NCBI RefSeq assembly: GCF_025452195.1
Contig: NZ_CP104973.1
Coordinates: 1,178,001-1,242,000 of the forward strand
Length of the DNA: 64,000 nucleotides
Direction of reading: 5' to 3'
Source: Phyllobacterium zundukense
GTDB lineage: Bacteria; Pseudomonadota; Alphaproteobacteria; Rhizobiales; Rhizobiaceae
Shown: positions 28,674 through 37,731 of the stretch, one piece after another
How positions within the stretch are numbered: the stretch's first letter is position 1
Layout: every line of letters begins with the position of its first letter
Notes under the pieces: generated by a model
Seen by the model: the letters and a program-made list of their open reading frames with translations, nothing else
Database searches by the model: none
Told to the model about the DNA's origin: nothing
Made by a program: the position numbers and the translations under genes

Positions 28674-29348
28674 ATGATACTGACAAATGCACCGTTTCGC
28701 GCCCTTGGCTCAGTGGCGAAGAGCTCTGCGGTTGCTTCCATTGTCGGCATGGGTCTCCTGTTTGGCGCTGCGAATATCGCGCTGCCGACCCCTGCCCTGG
28801 CACAAGCCGGTCCCGCCGGCATCAATGCGGCGCAGGACATAGCCAACAAGTTTTCCAGCGTTAAAACGCTGACGGGCAGTTTTGTCCAGTTCGGCCCGCG
28901 TGGAGATCAGACCGGCGGCACGTTCTATATCGAACGCCCCGGCAAAATCCGCTTCAACTATAACAAGCCATCGCCCATTCGCGTTATCTCCGATGGCAAA
29001 TCCGTGGTGATCAACAATCGCAAGCTCGACACCTGGGATCTCTATCCGCTGTCGAAAACCCCGCTGAAGCTGCTCCTCAGCGATCAGATCGATCTGTCCG
29101 CCAGGTCGGTCAAATCGGTGAAGCAGGAGCCGGACATGACGACGATAGTGCTCGGCGACAAGTCGATCTTCGGCAACTCGACCATTTCCATGATGTTCGA
29201 TCCGAAAACCTCCGACCTGCGCCAGTGGACCATCACCGATGCCCAAGGCCTTGATACAACGGTGATGATCACCGATGTGCGGACCGGCGTGCGCTTTGCC
29301 GATGATATGTTCAAGATCGATTACACCCGCATCGCGATGAAGCGGTAG
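28674..29348 (+). CDS. lolA: LolA-like outer-membrane lipoprotein carrier
   Basis: 224-aa periplasmic protein. A signal peptide covers about residues 1-44 (VGMGLLFGAANIALPTPALA). The LolA beta fold is seen in IANKFSSVKTLTGSFVQFGP, GGTFYIERPGKIRFNY and DTWDLYPLSKTPLKLLL. It carries lipoproteins from the inner to the outer membrane in the family's best-known members. ATGs at 28668 and 28674 both exist; the second is eight bases from AGGAG and was chosen. ftsK-lolA-xthA is a conserved rhizobial order. Confidence 0.9.
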   Translation: MILTNAPFRALGSVAKSSAVASIVGMGLLFGAANIALPTPALAQAGPAGINAAQDIANKFSSVKTLTGSFVQFGPRGDQTGGTFYIERPGKIRFNYNKPSPIRVISDGKSVVINNRKLDTWDLYPLSKTPLKLLLSDQIDLSARSVKSVKQEPDMTTIVLGDKSIFGNSTISMMFDPKTSDLRQWTITDAQGLDTTVMITDVRTGVRFADDMFKIDYTRIAMKR

Positions 29349-29383
29349 CCTTGCGATTTGCGGAATCTTTTGGCATGACCGGA

Positions 29384-29501
29384 GTGCGTGGTTCGACAAG
29401 CTCACCATGAATGGTGGTCATCTGGCATCAACAGTTGCAAAAGTTGGCGCTCTTATTCTTCAGCTCGACATCCCTCATGGTGAGCTTGTCGAACCACGCA
29501 C
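29384..29501. repeat. palindromic repeat copy 3
   Basis: 118 nt between lolA and xthA. The arms are GTGCGTGGTTCGAC...CTCACCATGA on the left and TCCCTCATGGTGAGCTTG then TCGAACCACGCAC on the right. The left arm breaks off earlier (CATGAATGG instead of CATGAGGG), so this copy is partly worn. Confidence 0.88.
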
Positions 29502-29537
29502 TGCTTATAGTGCCGTCCATTCATCTTGCGAGTCTTC

Positions 29538-30344
29538 ATGCCCTTTTCCGTTGCCACCTGGAACATCAATTCGGTGCGCCTGCGCTTGCCGCTGGTCCTG
29601 CAATTCCTGCGCGATTATCAGCCTGATGTGCTGTGCCTGCAGGAAACCAAGTGCCCGGATGATCTTTTCCCGCGCGAGGCATTTCATATGGCCGGGTATG
29701 AGCATATCGAGATCAGCGGCCAGAAAGGCTATCATGGGGTTGCCACCCTATCGCGCCGCCCCCTCACCGAACCGGCACGCGTCGGGTTTTGCGATATCGC
29801 CGATTGCCGGCATTTGAGCACGGTCGTCAATGCTGGAACGAAGCGGCTGCGTATCCACAATTTCTACGTTCCGGCTGGAGGCGATGAGCCCGATCCGGAA
29901 ATCAATGCGAAGTTCAGGCACAAGCTCGGGTTCCTTGACGAGATGAAGGCGATGAATGCCGTCTACGGTGATGGCCATGCGTCTCTGCTGGTCGGCGATC
30001 TCAACATTGCTCCGCTCGAAACCGACGTCTGGTCGCACAAGCAACTTTTGAAGGTCGTCAGCCATACCCCGATTGAAACCGAAGGTCTGGAAAAGCTGCG
30101 GAAGGATGGCGGGTGGAGCGATCTGATGCGCCACCACATCCCGCCGAGCGAGAAGATCTATACGTGGTGGAGCTATCGCGCCGCCGATTGGGCTGCGGCC
30201 GATCGCGGGCGGCGACTGGATCATATATGGGGTTCGCCGGACCTTGAAACCGATCTGACCGACATCACGATCCTTCGTGAGGCACGCGGATGGGAGCGCC
30301 CGTCGGACCATGTTCCGGTCATCGCTCGTTTTAATCTGGATTGA
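29538..30344 (+). CDS. xthA: exodeoxyribonuclease III
   Basis: 268-aa AP endonuclease/3'-exonuclease of base-excision repair. Metal and catalytic motifs: FSVATWNINSVRLRL, VLCLQETKCPDD (Glu), LLVGDLNIAPLETDVW (Asp-x-Asn), RRLDHIWGS (the Asp) and the C-terminal RPSDHVPVIARF (Asp-His). The ATG at 29538 gives MPFSVATWNINS; a TTG four codons earlier is less likely. It converges with the cyclic-nucleotide-binding gene. Confidence 0.95.
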   Translation: MPFSVATWNINSVRLRLPLVLQFLRDYQPDVLCLQETKCPDDLFPREAFHMAGYEHIEISGQKGYHGVATLSRRPLTEPARVGFCDIADCRHLSTVVNAGTKRLRIHNFYVPAGGDEPDPEINAKFRHKLGFLDEMKAMNAVYGDGHASLLVGDLNIAPLETDVWSHKQLLKVVSHTPIETEGLEKLRKDGGWSDLMRHHIPPSEKIYTWWSYRAADWAAADRGRRLDHIWGSPDLETDLTDITILREARGWERPSDHVPVIARFNLD

Positions 30345-30409
30345 GCTGGATCTGGAACAAGAATTGCACAAAATAGTCGAATCCCGCACAAACTTCCTCG
30401 AATCCTATG

Positions 30410-30428
30410 CCGGAATCCTCGATTCCGG
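30410..30428. terminator. hairpin in the xthA downstream gap
   Basis: CCGGAATC and GATTCCGG pair perfectly around CTC, 65 bases past the xthA stop and 47 bases past the opposing gene's stop. Its place between converging genes suggests a terminator, but neither strand has a T run. Confidence 0.35.
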
Positions 30429-30475
30429 TGCAAGAATTTCAATCGCCGCGGGCAATTTGGTTGCGGCCGGTTTAG

Positions 30476-30934
30476 TCACTGCTCATTGAACAGGTGTTCG
30501 TACCGGGTAATGGCCTCGATCATTTCGCTGAGGTCGGCCGATATCTGGTCATGCAAAGCGGCGGCGATTTCGGGATATTCTTCGAGAATCCGCCGGAAAA
30601 GCGAACGATTGAGCCGGATGACCTCGGTTTCGGATTCGGCCATGGCACTGGTCAGGCGCTTGGTCTGGGCGATGATCGCCATCTCGCCGAGGACGGCACC
30701 AGGACCCACCGTTTTCAGGATTATACGACCTGACGGCCCTTCGCGGAACAGGGAAATATCACCGCGATCAATAACATAGGCACAATCTGCCGCCTGGCCT
30801 TCACGGTAGAGTTCGCGGCCTTCGCGCAAAACAAGACGTTCGGTGCCGAAGGCGAGCAGGCGCAACTGGTCGCGCGTAAACGTCTCGAACAGCCCCACCG
30901 TCTCCAGAATGCGAATATCATCTTCAATTGCCAT
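30476..30934 (-). CDS. stand-alone cyclic-nucleotide-binding protein
   Basis: 152-aa protein formed by a single CRP-type effector domain. The phosphate-binding cassette is GPGAVLGEMAIIAQTKRLTS, with the Gly-Glu pair and an Arg two residues before Thr-Ser-Ala; AYVIDRGDISLFREG is the preceding strand pair. There is no DNA-binding helix-turn-helix, so it cannot act as a classical CRP. It lies downstream of cenR in the same direction with a 130-base gap. The ligand (cAMP, cGMP or none) and partner are unknown. Confidence 0.88.
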   Translation of the reverse strand: MAIEDDIRILETVGLFETFTRDQLRLLAFGTERLVLREGRELYREGQAADCAYVIDRGDISLFREGPSGRIILKTVGPGAVLGEMAIIAQTKRLTSAMAESETEVIRLNRSLFRRILEEYPEIAAALHDQISADLSEMIEAITRYEHLFNEQ

Positions 30935-31064
30935 GCAATAACAGACATATACCTAGATTGGCGTCGCGCATAACCCCAAAAAATCATCTTCAGGATTACG
31001 CGCAAATCATTCGTGTGCTGCGTCCTTTATGCCTCAAAAAAGAGGTAGGGCGTAGCAATCGGCA

Positions 31065-31748
31065 TCAAGGAATGAGCTTGTATCCCCCGCTTTCCGTGAC
31101 AAGTATGGTTGAATTGGATGGATCATGCTCTATTTTCTGCCGCAAGCGGTACACATGCGTCTCCAGCGTGTGTGTCGTCACCCCAGAGTTGTATCCCCAC
31201 ACCTCTTCAAGCAAGATATCCCTTGTGATGACCTTGCCGCCCGCGCGGTAAAGATATTTGATTATGGCGACTTCCTTCTCGGTCAGCCGAATCTTGCTGC
31301 CTTTGGCGTCGATCAGCATCTTTTGCCCCGGCTTGAATGTATAGGGCCCGACAATGAAAGTCGCGTCCTCGCTTTGCTCATGCTGGCGAAGTTGTGCCCG
31401 AATGCGCGCCAATAGGACAGCGAAGCGAAACGGCTTGGTCACATAGTCGTTTGCGCCCGATTCGAGGCCGAGAATGGTGTCCGAATCGGTGTCGTGCCCC
31501 GTCAGCATGATGACCGGGGCCTTGAAGCCGCCCTTGCGCAAAAGCTTGATTGCCTCGCGCCCATCCATGTCCGGCAGCCCGACATCCATGATCAGGAGAT
31601 CGACGACGCCGTTTCTCGCGGTCTGAACGGCTTTGGTTGCATTATCTTCCTCGATGATCTGGAATTCTTCATAGAGGCTCAGTTGTTCAACCAGGATGGC
31701 TCGCAAGTCTGCATCGTCGTCGACGATAAGAATGGTACGCGCTGTCAT
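31065..31748 (-). CDS. cenR: OmpR-type response regulator, CenR-like
   Basis: 227-aa regulator. The receiver domain (residues 4-118) shows the acidic pair in ILIVDDDADLR, phospho-acceptor Asp in LLIMDVGLPDMDG, Thr in MLTGHDTDS and Lys in YVTKPFRFAVLLARI. The C-terminal winged helix (about 130-225) ends VYRLRQKIEHDPSN...GGYKLIP. Overall it closely fits CenR/OtpR of Caulobacter and Brucella, which controls envelope integrity and growth; the name is from memory of that family. No sensor kinase is next to it. Confidence 0.82.
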   Translation of the reverse strand: MTARTILIVDDDADLRAILVEQLSLYEEFQIIEEDNATKAVQTARNGVVDLLIMDVGLPDMDGREAIKLLRKGGFKAPVIMLTGHDTDSDTILGLESGANDYVTKPFRFAVLLARIRAQLRQHEQSEDATFIVGPYTFKPGQKMLIDAKGSKIRLTEKEVAIIKYLYRAGGKVITRDILLEEVWGYNSGVTTHTLETHVYRLRQKIEHDPSNSTILVTESGGYKLIP

Positions 31749-31877
31749 CGGATCTCCCGCAGATGGAAAGAAGTCATTGGAATTTAAGTCGAATAGGACA
31801 GGAAAGAAAGGGGATCGACTTGATATTGGTTATGCGGCGCATCAGTCTGACAAAAAAATGCTTTTTATGAGGCAAGC

Positions 31878-32411
31878 ATGAGTCGCAGGTCCTTGAAATT
31901 GATTGATGTCCGTCCAAGACCTGGCCACACGAGCCAAGGGCAGCTGATTGCTGGCAATATAATCCTGCGCTGTGCGCTGGGCAAAGGCGGAATCACTGCT
32001 TTCAAGCGCGAAGGTGATGGTGGAACGCCGCTCACGCGCATGCGGTTGCTCTACGGCTTCAAGCGTCCCGACAAGAAAGTGAAGAGTACGCAGGCCTTGC
32101 TGTTACAGCCACTTCGCCGCGATGATGGCTGGTGTGAAGTCAGCAACGATCGCAATTACAACCGGAAGGTGCGCATTCCCTATGGCGCCAGCCACGAAAC
32201 CATGTGGCGCAAGGATGATCTGTACGATATCTGCATCGTCATGGATTGGAACGTCAGACCGCGACGTCGTGCCAAGGGCAGTGCAATCTTCTTTCATTTG
32301 GCAAGACCGGGCTATACACCGACGGAAGGTTGCATTGCCTTGAGTCGAGTCGATATGAACCGGCTTTTGCCCTATCTCTCAGACCAGACGGTCATTCGCG
32401 TGCTGCGTTAG
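31878..32411 (+). CDS. L,D-transpeptidase family (YkuD) protein
   Basis: 177-aa YkuD-fold protein. The active site is H140 in AIFFHLARPG and C152 in YTPTEGCIALSRVDM, matching the HX11-13(S/T)xGC pattern. These enzymes crosslink peptidoglycan stems or attach outer-membrane proteins to them. No signal peptide is visible at this start (MSRRSLKLIDVRPRPGH), which is common in this short branch; its location is therefore uncertain. It converges with the methyltransferase, overlapping by four bases. Lies divergently from cenR, whose family governs the envelope. Confidence 0.85.
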   Translation: MSRRSLKLIDVRPRPGHTSQGQLIAGNIILRCALGKGGITAFKREGDGGTPLTRMRLLYGFKRPDKKVKSTQALLLQPLRRDDGWCEVSNDRNYNRKVRIPYGASHETMWRKDDLYDICIVMDWNVRPRRRAKGSAIFFHLARPGYTPTEGCIALSRVDMNRLLPYLSDQTVIRVLR

Positions 32412-33079
32412 CGCTTGAAGCGCCAAACCGTCGTTTGCTTTACTTCGGCGTCTTCGAGAATTCTTGTCACCGGTACCGAATAAACTGCCAATGAATCCAG
32501 CAGGTTGTTGGGAAAATAGGAGCGGCCAGGATCGCCAACGATGATGTCCGCACCGCGGGCAGCCAGTGAGGTGAACCAAGGTACGAGTCTGTCGGCCAAT
32601 GGCTTGTCATAAAAAACGTCACCGGCCAGAACGACATCCCAACCGTCGTCGCTGCCAATCAGATCGTCGATCCGAATCTCGACTGTTGCACAATTTGCAT
32701 CGGCGTTAAGAGCGATGGCGGGGCGTGCAAACGGGTCGATATCGCAGCAGATGACATGCTTTGCCCCCGCCTGAGCAGCAGCAATACCGACCAGACCGGA
32801 ACCCGAGGCGAAATCGAGGACAACTGCGTTTGCAACCGTTGCGGGATGGTCGAGCACGTAGCGCGCCACCCCTTGTCCGCCCGCCCAGGCAAACGCCCAG
32901 AAAGGCGGTGGCAGTCCGATTGTTGTCAGTTCTTCTTCTGTACGGTGCCAGAGGTCATGCGCTTCATCGGCAAGATAGAGCCTGATCTCCGGCACGTGCG
33001 GGGGCGGTTGGAGAATGGTATTCGCCAGAACGAACCGGCGATAGCGATCGCTTTCAGGATCGAGAGCAGCCTCAACCAC
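32408..33079 (-). CDS. class I methyltransferase, ETF-beta lysine type
   Basis: 223-aa SAM-dependent methyltransferase. Before the SAM fold it has PPPFWAFAWAGGQGVARYVLD, and then VVLDFASGSGLVGIAAAQAG (motif I), CCDIDPFARPAIALNADAN and VVLAGDVFYDKPLADRLVPW. This arrangement matches the METTL20/ETFBKMT group, which trimethylates lysines of electron-transfer flavoprotein beta in mitochondria and in Agrobacterium. The substrate is therefore proposed, not shown. It is the last gene of the tsaD-gpsA-YciI-EVE run. Confidence 0.82.
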   Translation of the reverse strand: MVEAALDPESDRYRRFVLANTILQPPPHVPEIRLYLADEAHDLWHRTEEELTTIGLPPPFWAFAWAGGQGVARYVLDHPATVANAVVLDFASGSGLVGIAAAQAGAKHVICCDIDPFARPAIALNADANCATVEIRIDDLIGSDDGWDVVLAGDVFYDKPLADRLVPWFTSLAARGADIIVGDPGRSYFPNNLLDSLAVYSVPVTRILEDAEVKQTTVWRFKR

Positions 33080-33088
33080 GGGATGAAA

Positions 33089-33517
33089 TCATTCCGGTGC
33101 TGGAACCAGTCCGCCCATACGGCAAACCTCTTTCCATTCATCCGGTTGCACTGGCTGCACCGATAGCCGCATGGACGTAACCAATGCCATTTTTTCCAGT
33201 TTCGGATTGGCCTTGACGTCCTTTAATGTCACCGGATTAGGCACATCCTTGACCGCGCGGATATCCACGCATTCCCAGCGCTGATCTTCGGTGCTCGAAT
33301 CATGATGAGCGAGGGCACAAACCTCGACGATGCCGACGACGTCCAGCCCTTCATTGGAATGGTAGAAGAAGCCTTTATCACCGATCTTCATGGCACGCAT
33401 ATTGTTGCGTGCCTGATAGTTGCGCACGCCGGTCCACTCCGTACCTTTGGCCCCGGCGGCTTTCTGGTTGTCCCACGACCATGAATCAGGTTCTGATTTG
33501 AATAGCCAAAATGCCAT
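33089..33517 (-). CDS. EVE domain-containing protein
   Basis: 142-aa protein made up of one EVE (PUA-like) domain. Hallmarks are MAFWLFKSEPDSWSWD at the start, TEWTGVRNYQARNNMRAMK, GFFYHSNEGLDVVGIVEV and the ending ALVTSMRLSVQPV. EVE domains recognise modified bases in nucleic acids in known cases; for this stand-alone bacterial form the role is not settled. It lies eight bases after the YciI gene in the same operon. Confidence 0.92.
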   Translation of the reverse strand: MAFWLFKSEPDSWSWDNQKAAGAKGTEWTGVRNYQARNNMRAMKIGDKGFFYHSNEGLDVVGIVEVCALAHHDSSTEDQRWECVDIRAVKDVPNPVTLKDVKANPKLEKMALVTSMRLSVQPVQPDEWKEVCRMGGLVPAPE

Positions 33518-33525
33518 GATAGCAC

Positions 33526-33816
33526 CTATTTGTTGTCAGGATTCTTGATTGCCCAGTTCCAGGGGCGGATATCGACAGCCGCGAAAAGTCCAGCTCTAGC
33601 ATAGGGATCATGCGCTGCAATCTCCTTTGCTGCGTCAAGGTCAGGCGCCTCGACGACCACCAGGCTGCCGTTCGGCTTGGCGTCATCGCCAAGAAACGGC
33701 CCGGCAAATTTCAGGCGATCACCCAGGCTGTTCAAATAATCGAGATGAACAGCACGTGTGTCGAGGCGTAATTGCAGATGATCAGGCTTGTCGTTGCACA
33801 GAAGGGCATAGAGCAT
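33526..33816 (-). CDS. YciI family protein
   Basis: 96-aa ferredoxin-fold protein. The start (MLYALLCNDKPDHLQLRLDTR) and the central GSLVVVEAPDLDAAKEIAAHDPYARAGLF-type segment (His-Asp near residue 70) are typical. Some members have enzyme activity on dienelactone-like substrates, but the role of this one is unknown. Between gpsA and the EVE gene. Confidence 0.9.
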   Translation of the reverse strand: MLYALLCNDKPDHLQLRLDTRAVHLDYLNSLGDRLKFAGPFLGDDAKPNGSLVVVEAPDLDAAKEIAAHDPYARAGLFAAVDIRPWNWAIKNPDNK

Positions 33817-33831
33817 TCATCGTCTCCAGGT

Positions 33832-34815
33832 TTAACTCTCGTTCTTTAGCGGCCGCGCCAGTAGCGCCTCCATGGCCTCGTCGATGGTGATGTGGCGGTC
33901 GAGTATTTGCGCGACAGTCGCAATGATCGGCGCTTCGATATTGTTGCGGACGGCAAGTTCCGCGGCAATCGCAGCCGTGGCCACGCCTTCGGCCAACGGT
34001 CGGCCAGTCAAATCTTCCCCGCGCCCGAGCGCAAGACCGTATGAATAATTACGCGATTGTGGTGTAGAGCAAGTAAGCATGAGATCGCCAAGCCCCGAAA
34101 GACCCATGATCGTCTCCGGCCTTGCGCCCATAGCCTCGCCGATCCGCCGCAATTCGACAAACCCGCGGGTGACCAGCGCCGCTTGGGCACTGGCACCAAA
34201 ACCGCGGCCTATCGCTGCCCCGGCGGCAATGGCGAGCACATTCTTGAGTGCACCGCCGATTTCCACACCGATCAAATCATCGGTGGAATAACAGCGGAAA
34301 GTCGGACCGGACAGGATCAGGGCAATGCGGTCGGCAAGCGCCTGACTACGAGCGGCGACTGTTACCGCGGTCGGCAATCCCCTCGCCACATCGGTTGCAA
34401 AACTTGGCCCCGAAAGAGCGCCAAGGGTCTGATCGGGCATAATCCTGGCGACCAGTTCGGACATCAGCTGGCCACTGTGGCGCTCTATGCCTTTGGCGCA
34501 AATCACTAGCGGTGCGGCGACCGGAATGAGGTTTTTCAGTTCCTGTAGGGCGTCGGCAAGCGCTTGCGCCGGAATGACGCAAAGGATCACGTCAATTCCG
34601 GCCAGAACTTCCCGAGCGTCGATACTTGCCGTGAGTGCCGGATGCAGGTCTATTCCGGGCAGATAAGTCTCGTTACGATGGTATTTGTTGATGGAATCGA
34701 CGGTTGTGGCGCTGCGTGCATACAGCCGGACGGCATTGCCGTTGCGGGCGGCCATTGTGCCAAGCGCCGTACCCCAGGCACCTCCGCCAATTACGGCAAT
34801 CGAAGGCTCGCTCAT
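33832..34815 (-). CDS. gpsA: glycerol-3-phosphate dehydrogenase (NAD(P)+)
   Basis: 327-aa enzyme reducing dihydroxyacetone phosphate for phospholipid synthesis. The nucleotide motif is [18 protein letters not shown] (residues 6-23). The catalytic lysine lies in [13 protein letters not shown] and the signature [21 protein letters not shown] follows. The ATG at 34815 overlaps the tsaD stop (ATGA); a 66-residue upstream extension is out of place inside tsaD. Operon with tsaD, YciI, EVE and the methyltransferase. Confidence 0.96.
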   Translation of the reverse strand: MSEPSIAVIGGGAWGTALGTMAARNGNAVRLYARSATTVDSINKYHRNETYLPGIDLHPALTASIDAREVLAGIDVILCVIPAQALADALQELKNLIPVAAPLVICAKGIERHSGQLMSELVARIMPDQTLGALSGPSFATDVARGLPTAVTVAARSQALADRIALILSGPTFRCYSTDDLIGVEIGGALKNVLAIAAGAAIGRGFGASAQAALVTRGFVELRRIGEAMGARPETIMGLSGLGDLMLTCSTPQSRNYSYGLALGRGEDLTGRPLAEGVATAAIAAELAVRNNIEAPIIATVAQILDRHITIDEAMEALLARPLKNES

Positions 34816-35891
34816 GCCTTGGCTCCGCGCCGGCCAGCGCCGATCAAAGGCGTTGAATGCATGTCCAGTGGCCAGCGCGAGCGTGGCGCGATGTCGAGCG
34901 AATCGCCAAGTGTGAGACCAGCTCTTTCGGCACCTGCCCAGGCAATCATCGCGGCATTGTCGGTGCAAAGTGCCATGGGTGGTGCGATGAAGCGGAAGCC
35001 ATTGTCCGAGCACAGACGCTGCAGGCCGTCGCGCAGAACCTTGTTTGCGGCAACTCCACCGGCAACAACCAATGCCGGCTCCTCGACGTCAGGGAAACTC
35101 GCGCGAAACCGTTGCAGCGAGCGTGAAACCCGGTCGTCAAGTGTGTCGGCGACGGCGGTTTGAAAGGCGGCGCAAATGTCGTTGACGTCGTCCTGTGACA
35201 AGGGTTCCAACGTGGTTGCCAGTTGCCGCACCGCTGTTTTCAAACCAGAAAAGGAGAAATCCAGTCGTTCCTCGCCCTTCAGCGGGCGTGGTAGTGTGAA
35301 TCGGCTGGGATCGCCCGCCAGGGCCGCTTTTTCCACTTCAGGCCCTCCCGGATAGGGCAGGCCGAGTAGTTTGGCGGTCTTGTCGAATGCTTCACCGAGA
35401 GCATCGTCGATAGTCGTGCCTAGCCGCTCATAATCGCCGAGACCTTTGACCAGAACCATCTGCGTGTGGCCGCCGGAGACCAGCAGCAACAAATAAGGAA
35501 AATCGATGCGATCGGTCAAACGTGGGGTCAGAGCATGACCCTCGAGGTGATTAATGGCGTAGAAAGGCTTCTGACCGGCCATCGCGATCGCCTTTCCGGT
35601 CATCAAACCGACGATCAATCCGCCGATCAAGCCCGGACCTGCGGTGGCAGCCACGGCATCGACATCGCCCAGAGTTATCTGCGCCTCGTGCAGTGCCTGG
35701 CCAATCAATCGATCAAGCACCTCGACATGGGCGCGCGCAGCGATTTCCGGCACCACGCCGCCATAGGGCGCGTGTTCGTCGATCTGGCTCAGGACGACGT
35801 TCGAGAGGATGCGCCCATGGCCTTGGTCGTCGCGCTCGACTACCGCTGCCGCCGTTTCGTCACAGCTTGTTTCAATGCCTAGTACCCGCAT
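34812..35891 (-). CDS. tsaD: tRNA N6-threonylcarbamoyladenosine transferase TsaD
   Basis: 359-aa ASKHA-fold protein that transfers the threonylcarbamoyl group to A37 of ANN-reading tRNAs, with TsaB/E. The start [18 protein letters not shown] is the family signature. Iron-binding histidines lie in [12 protein letters not shown], and [16 protein letters not shown] is the late phosphate loop. The ATG at 35891 was preferred over one nine codons upstream because it gives the standard N-terminus. Divergent from hemC over 94 bases. Confidence 0.96.
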   Translation of the reverse strand: MRVLGIETSCDETAAAVVERDDQGHGRILSNVVLSQIDEHAPYGGVVPEIAARAHVEVLDRLIGQALHEAQITLGDVDAVAATAGPGLIGGLIVGLMTGKAIAMAGQKPFYAINHLEGHALTPRLTDRIDFPYLLLLVSGGHTQMVLVKGLGDYERLGTTIDDALGEAFDKTAKLLGLPYPGGPEVEKAALAGDPSRFTLPRPLKGEERLDFSFSGLKTAVRQLATTLEPLSQDDVNDICAAFQTAVADTLDDRVSRSLQRFRASFPDVEEPALVVAGGVAANKVLRDGLQRLCSDNGFRFIAPPMALCTDNAAMIAWAGAERAGLTLGDSLDIAPRSRWPLDMHSTPLIGAGRRGAKA

Positions 35892-35985
35892 CGGTAAACC
35901 TGATATCCTTCGCCGCATTGTCGACCTGCGAAAAGGTCGTTAGTAGAACGCTCAACTCGAATTCGCGTAACACGGACAGCCGCCA

Positions 35986-36915
35986 ATGCAAACAAAAACG
36001 CTCAAGATTGGTACACGTGGGAGTGCACTGGCGCTCGCACAAGCCCATGAGACGCGTGACCTTCTGGTAAAGGCCCACGGACTTCGCGAAGAAGACATCG
36101 AAATCGTGGCCATTTCCACCAGCGGTGACCGGATACAGGATCGATCCCTGTCTGAAGTTGGCGGAAAAGGCTTGTTCACGCTCGAAATCGAAGAACAGCT
36201 TGCCGACGGGCGCCTCGATCTTGCCGTGCATTCATCAAAGGATATGCCAACCGTTCTGCCGCAAGGGTTGCACCTGTCTGTCTTCCTCGAACGCGAAGAT
36301 CCCCGTGACGCATTCATTGGCCGCGAGGTAAAGACCTTCATGAATCTGCCGAAAGGCGCCGTGGTCGGTTCCGCCTCTCTGCGACGGCAGGCGCTGATCC
36401 ATCGTGCACGCCCGGATCTGAAGGTGATCAATTTTCGTGGGAATGTCGAGACGCGGCTGCGCAAACTCGCGGACGGCGAGGTGGATGCAACATTCCTCGC
36501 TTATGCTGGTTTGAAACGTCTCGGCCTCGGTCACGTTGCAACCGAGCTTATGGATGCAAAAGCTTTTCCGCCAGCCCCTGGACAAGGTGCAATCACGGTA
36601 GAGAGCCGCATTGGTGATAATCGCATCGATGCGCTATTGGCGCCGCTCAACCACCTGCCGACCTCCACTGCACTGGCATGCGAACGCGCATTCCTCGGTT
36701 CGCTCGATGGTTCCTGCCGTACGCCAATCGCCGGTCTGGCGACCGTATCGGGAGGGAGGCTTCAATTCCATGGCATGATACTCTTGCCCGATGGCAGCGA
36801 GGTGCATGAGGTCACAGGTGACGGTGTACTCTCCGACGCTGTCGGCATCGGCCAGGACGCGGCGCTGCGGGTGCGCAAACTCGCAGGGCCACACTTCTTT
36901 TCGGATTGGTTCTGA
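35986..36915 (+). CDS. hemC: porphobilinogen deaminase
   Basis: 309-aa hydroxymethylbilane synthase of heme synthesis. The start [19 protein letters not shown] and [10 protein letters not shown] are hallmarks. C244 in [14 protein letters not shown] carries the dipyrromethane cofactor. Substrate-binding arginines are in [17 protein letters not shown] and [13 protein letters not shown]. The hemD start lies two bases after its stop. Confidence 0.97.
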   Translation: MQTKTLKIGTRGSALALAQAHETRDLLVKAHGLREEDIEIVAISTSGDRIQDRSLSEVGGKGLFTLEIEEQLADGRLDLAVHSSKDMPTVLPQGLHLSVFLEREDPRDAFIGREVKTFMNLPKGAVVGSASLRRQALIHRARPDLKVINFRGNVETRLRKLADGEVDATFLAYAGLKRLGLGHVATELMDAKAFPPAPGQGAITVESRIGDNRIDALLAPLNHLPTSTALACERAFLGSLDGSCRTPIAGLATVSGGRLQFHGMILLPDGSEVHEVTGDGVLSDAVGIGQDAALRVRKLAGPHFFSDWF

Positions 36916-36917
36916 CG

Positions 36918-37652
36918 ATGAAAACAGTTTTGGTCACACGGCCTCAGCCGGGCGCGATCAAAACTGCCGAACGTTTGCTTGGCGATGGCTTCCTGCCTCT
37001 GGTTTTGCCCCTGACCAAGATTGTTCCGCTTCCGGTAAAAACGCCCAGAGGAAAATTTGACGCGGTTGCGGTGACAAGTGCGAATGCATTGCGGCAGGCC
37101 CCGGACAAGATGTTGCGACCGTTCCTTGGGCTTCCCTGCTTTGTTGTCGGAGAAGCGACCGCAGCCGCGGCGCGCGCCCGCGGGTTCGAAACGGTGACAA
37201 CGGGGGACAGAGATGGCGTCTCGCTTGCTCAAACCATAGGTGAGGAGTTATGTGCCGGCGCCCGCGTTCTTTATGTGACAGGGCGCGTTCGCGCGCCGGA
37301 TTTTGAGCATGCTCTCCGTACATCAGGGATGCAATTTAAGCCCGTAATGGCCTACGATACTGTTTTAGTCAGTTATACGACTGAGTTTCTCTTAGAATTT
37401 TTCAGCAAGGGCGAGATAGATCACTGCCTCCTGTATTCTCGCTGGGGCGCTGAAGAGTTCTTGCGTCTGAGAGGCCGGGGAAATATTGCCCATCATTTTG
37501 ATAACACATCGATTTTCTGCCTATCCCCTCGTGTGGCAAATGCGCTGACTGAAGTGGATCAAGCTTTAATCCATGTGGCAAACAGCCCCGATGAAGACGC
37601 TCTCTTCGAGCTTCTGCAGCAGGCGCAGGACGCTTCCTGCTCGTCGCAATGA
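36918..37652 (+). CDS. hemD: uroporphyrinogen-III synthase
   Basis: 244-aa HemD, which cyclises hydroxymethylbilane with inversion of ring D. The family is poorly conserved; here VLVTRPQPGAIKTAERLLG, VAVTSANALRQ, VGEATAAAARARGF and VLYVTGRVRAPDF support it, together with position after hemC. The ATG at 36918 is two bases past hemC; a start four codons earlier would overlap hemC. Confidence 0.93.
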   Translation: MKTVLVTRPQPGAIKTAERLLGDGFLPLVLPLTKIVPLPVKTPRGKFDAVAVTSANALRQAPDKMLRPFLGLPCFVVGEATAAAARARGFETVTTGDRDGVSLAQTIGEELCAGARVLYVTGRVRAPDFEHALRTSGMQFKPVMAYDTVLVSYTTEFLLEFFSKGEIDHCLLYSRWGAEEFLRLRGRGNIAHHFDNTSIFCLSPRVANALTEVDQALIHVANSPDEDALFELLQQAQDASCSSQ

Positions 37653-37731
37653 ATGTGTGTAGTTTCGCTGCCGGAACTTCCTTGCTAACTTCGGGTTTAC
37701 GAGAAGTCTTACGTTCAGGAAAAGTCTGTCC

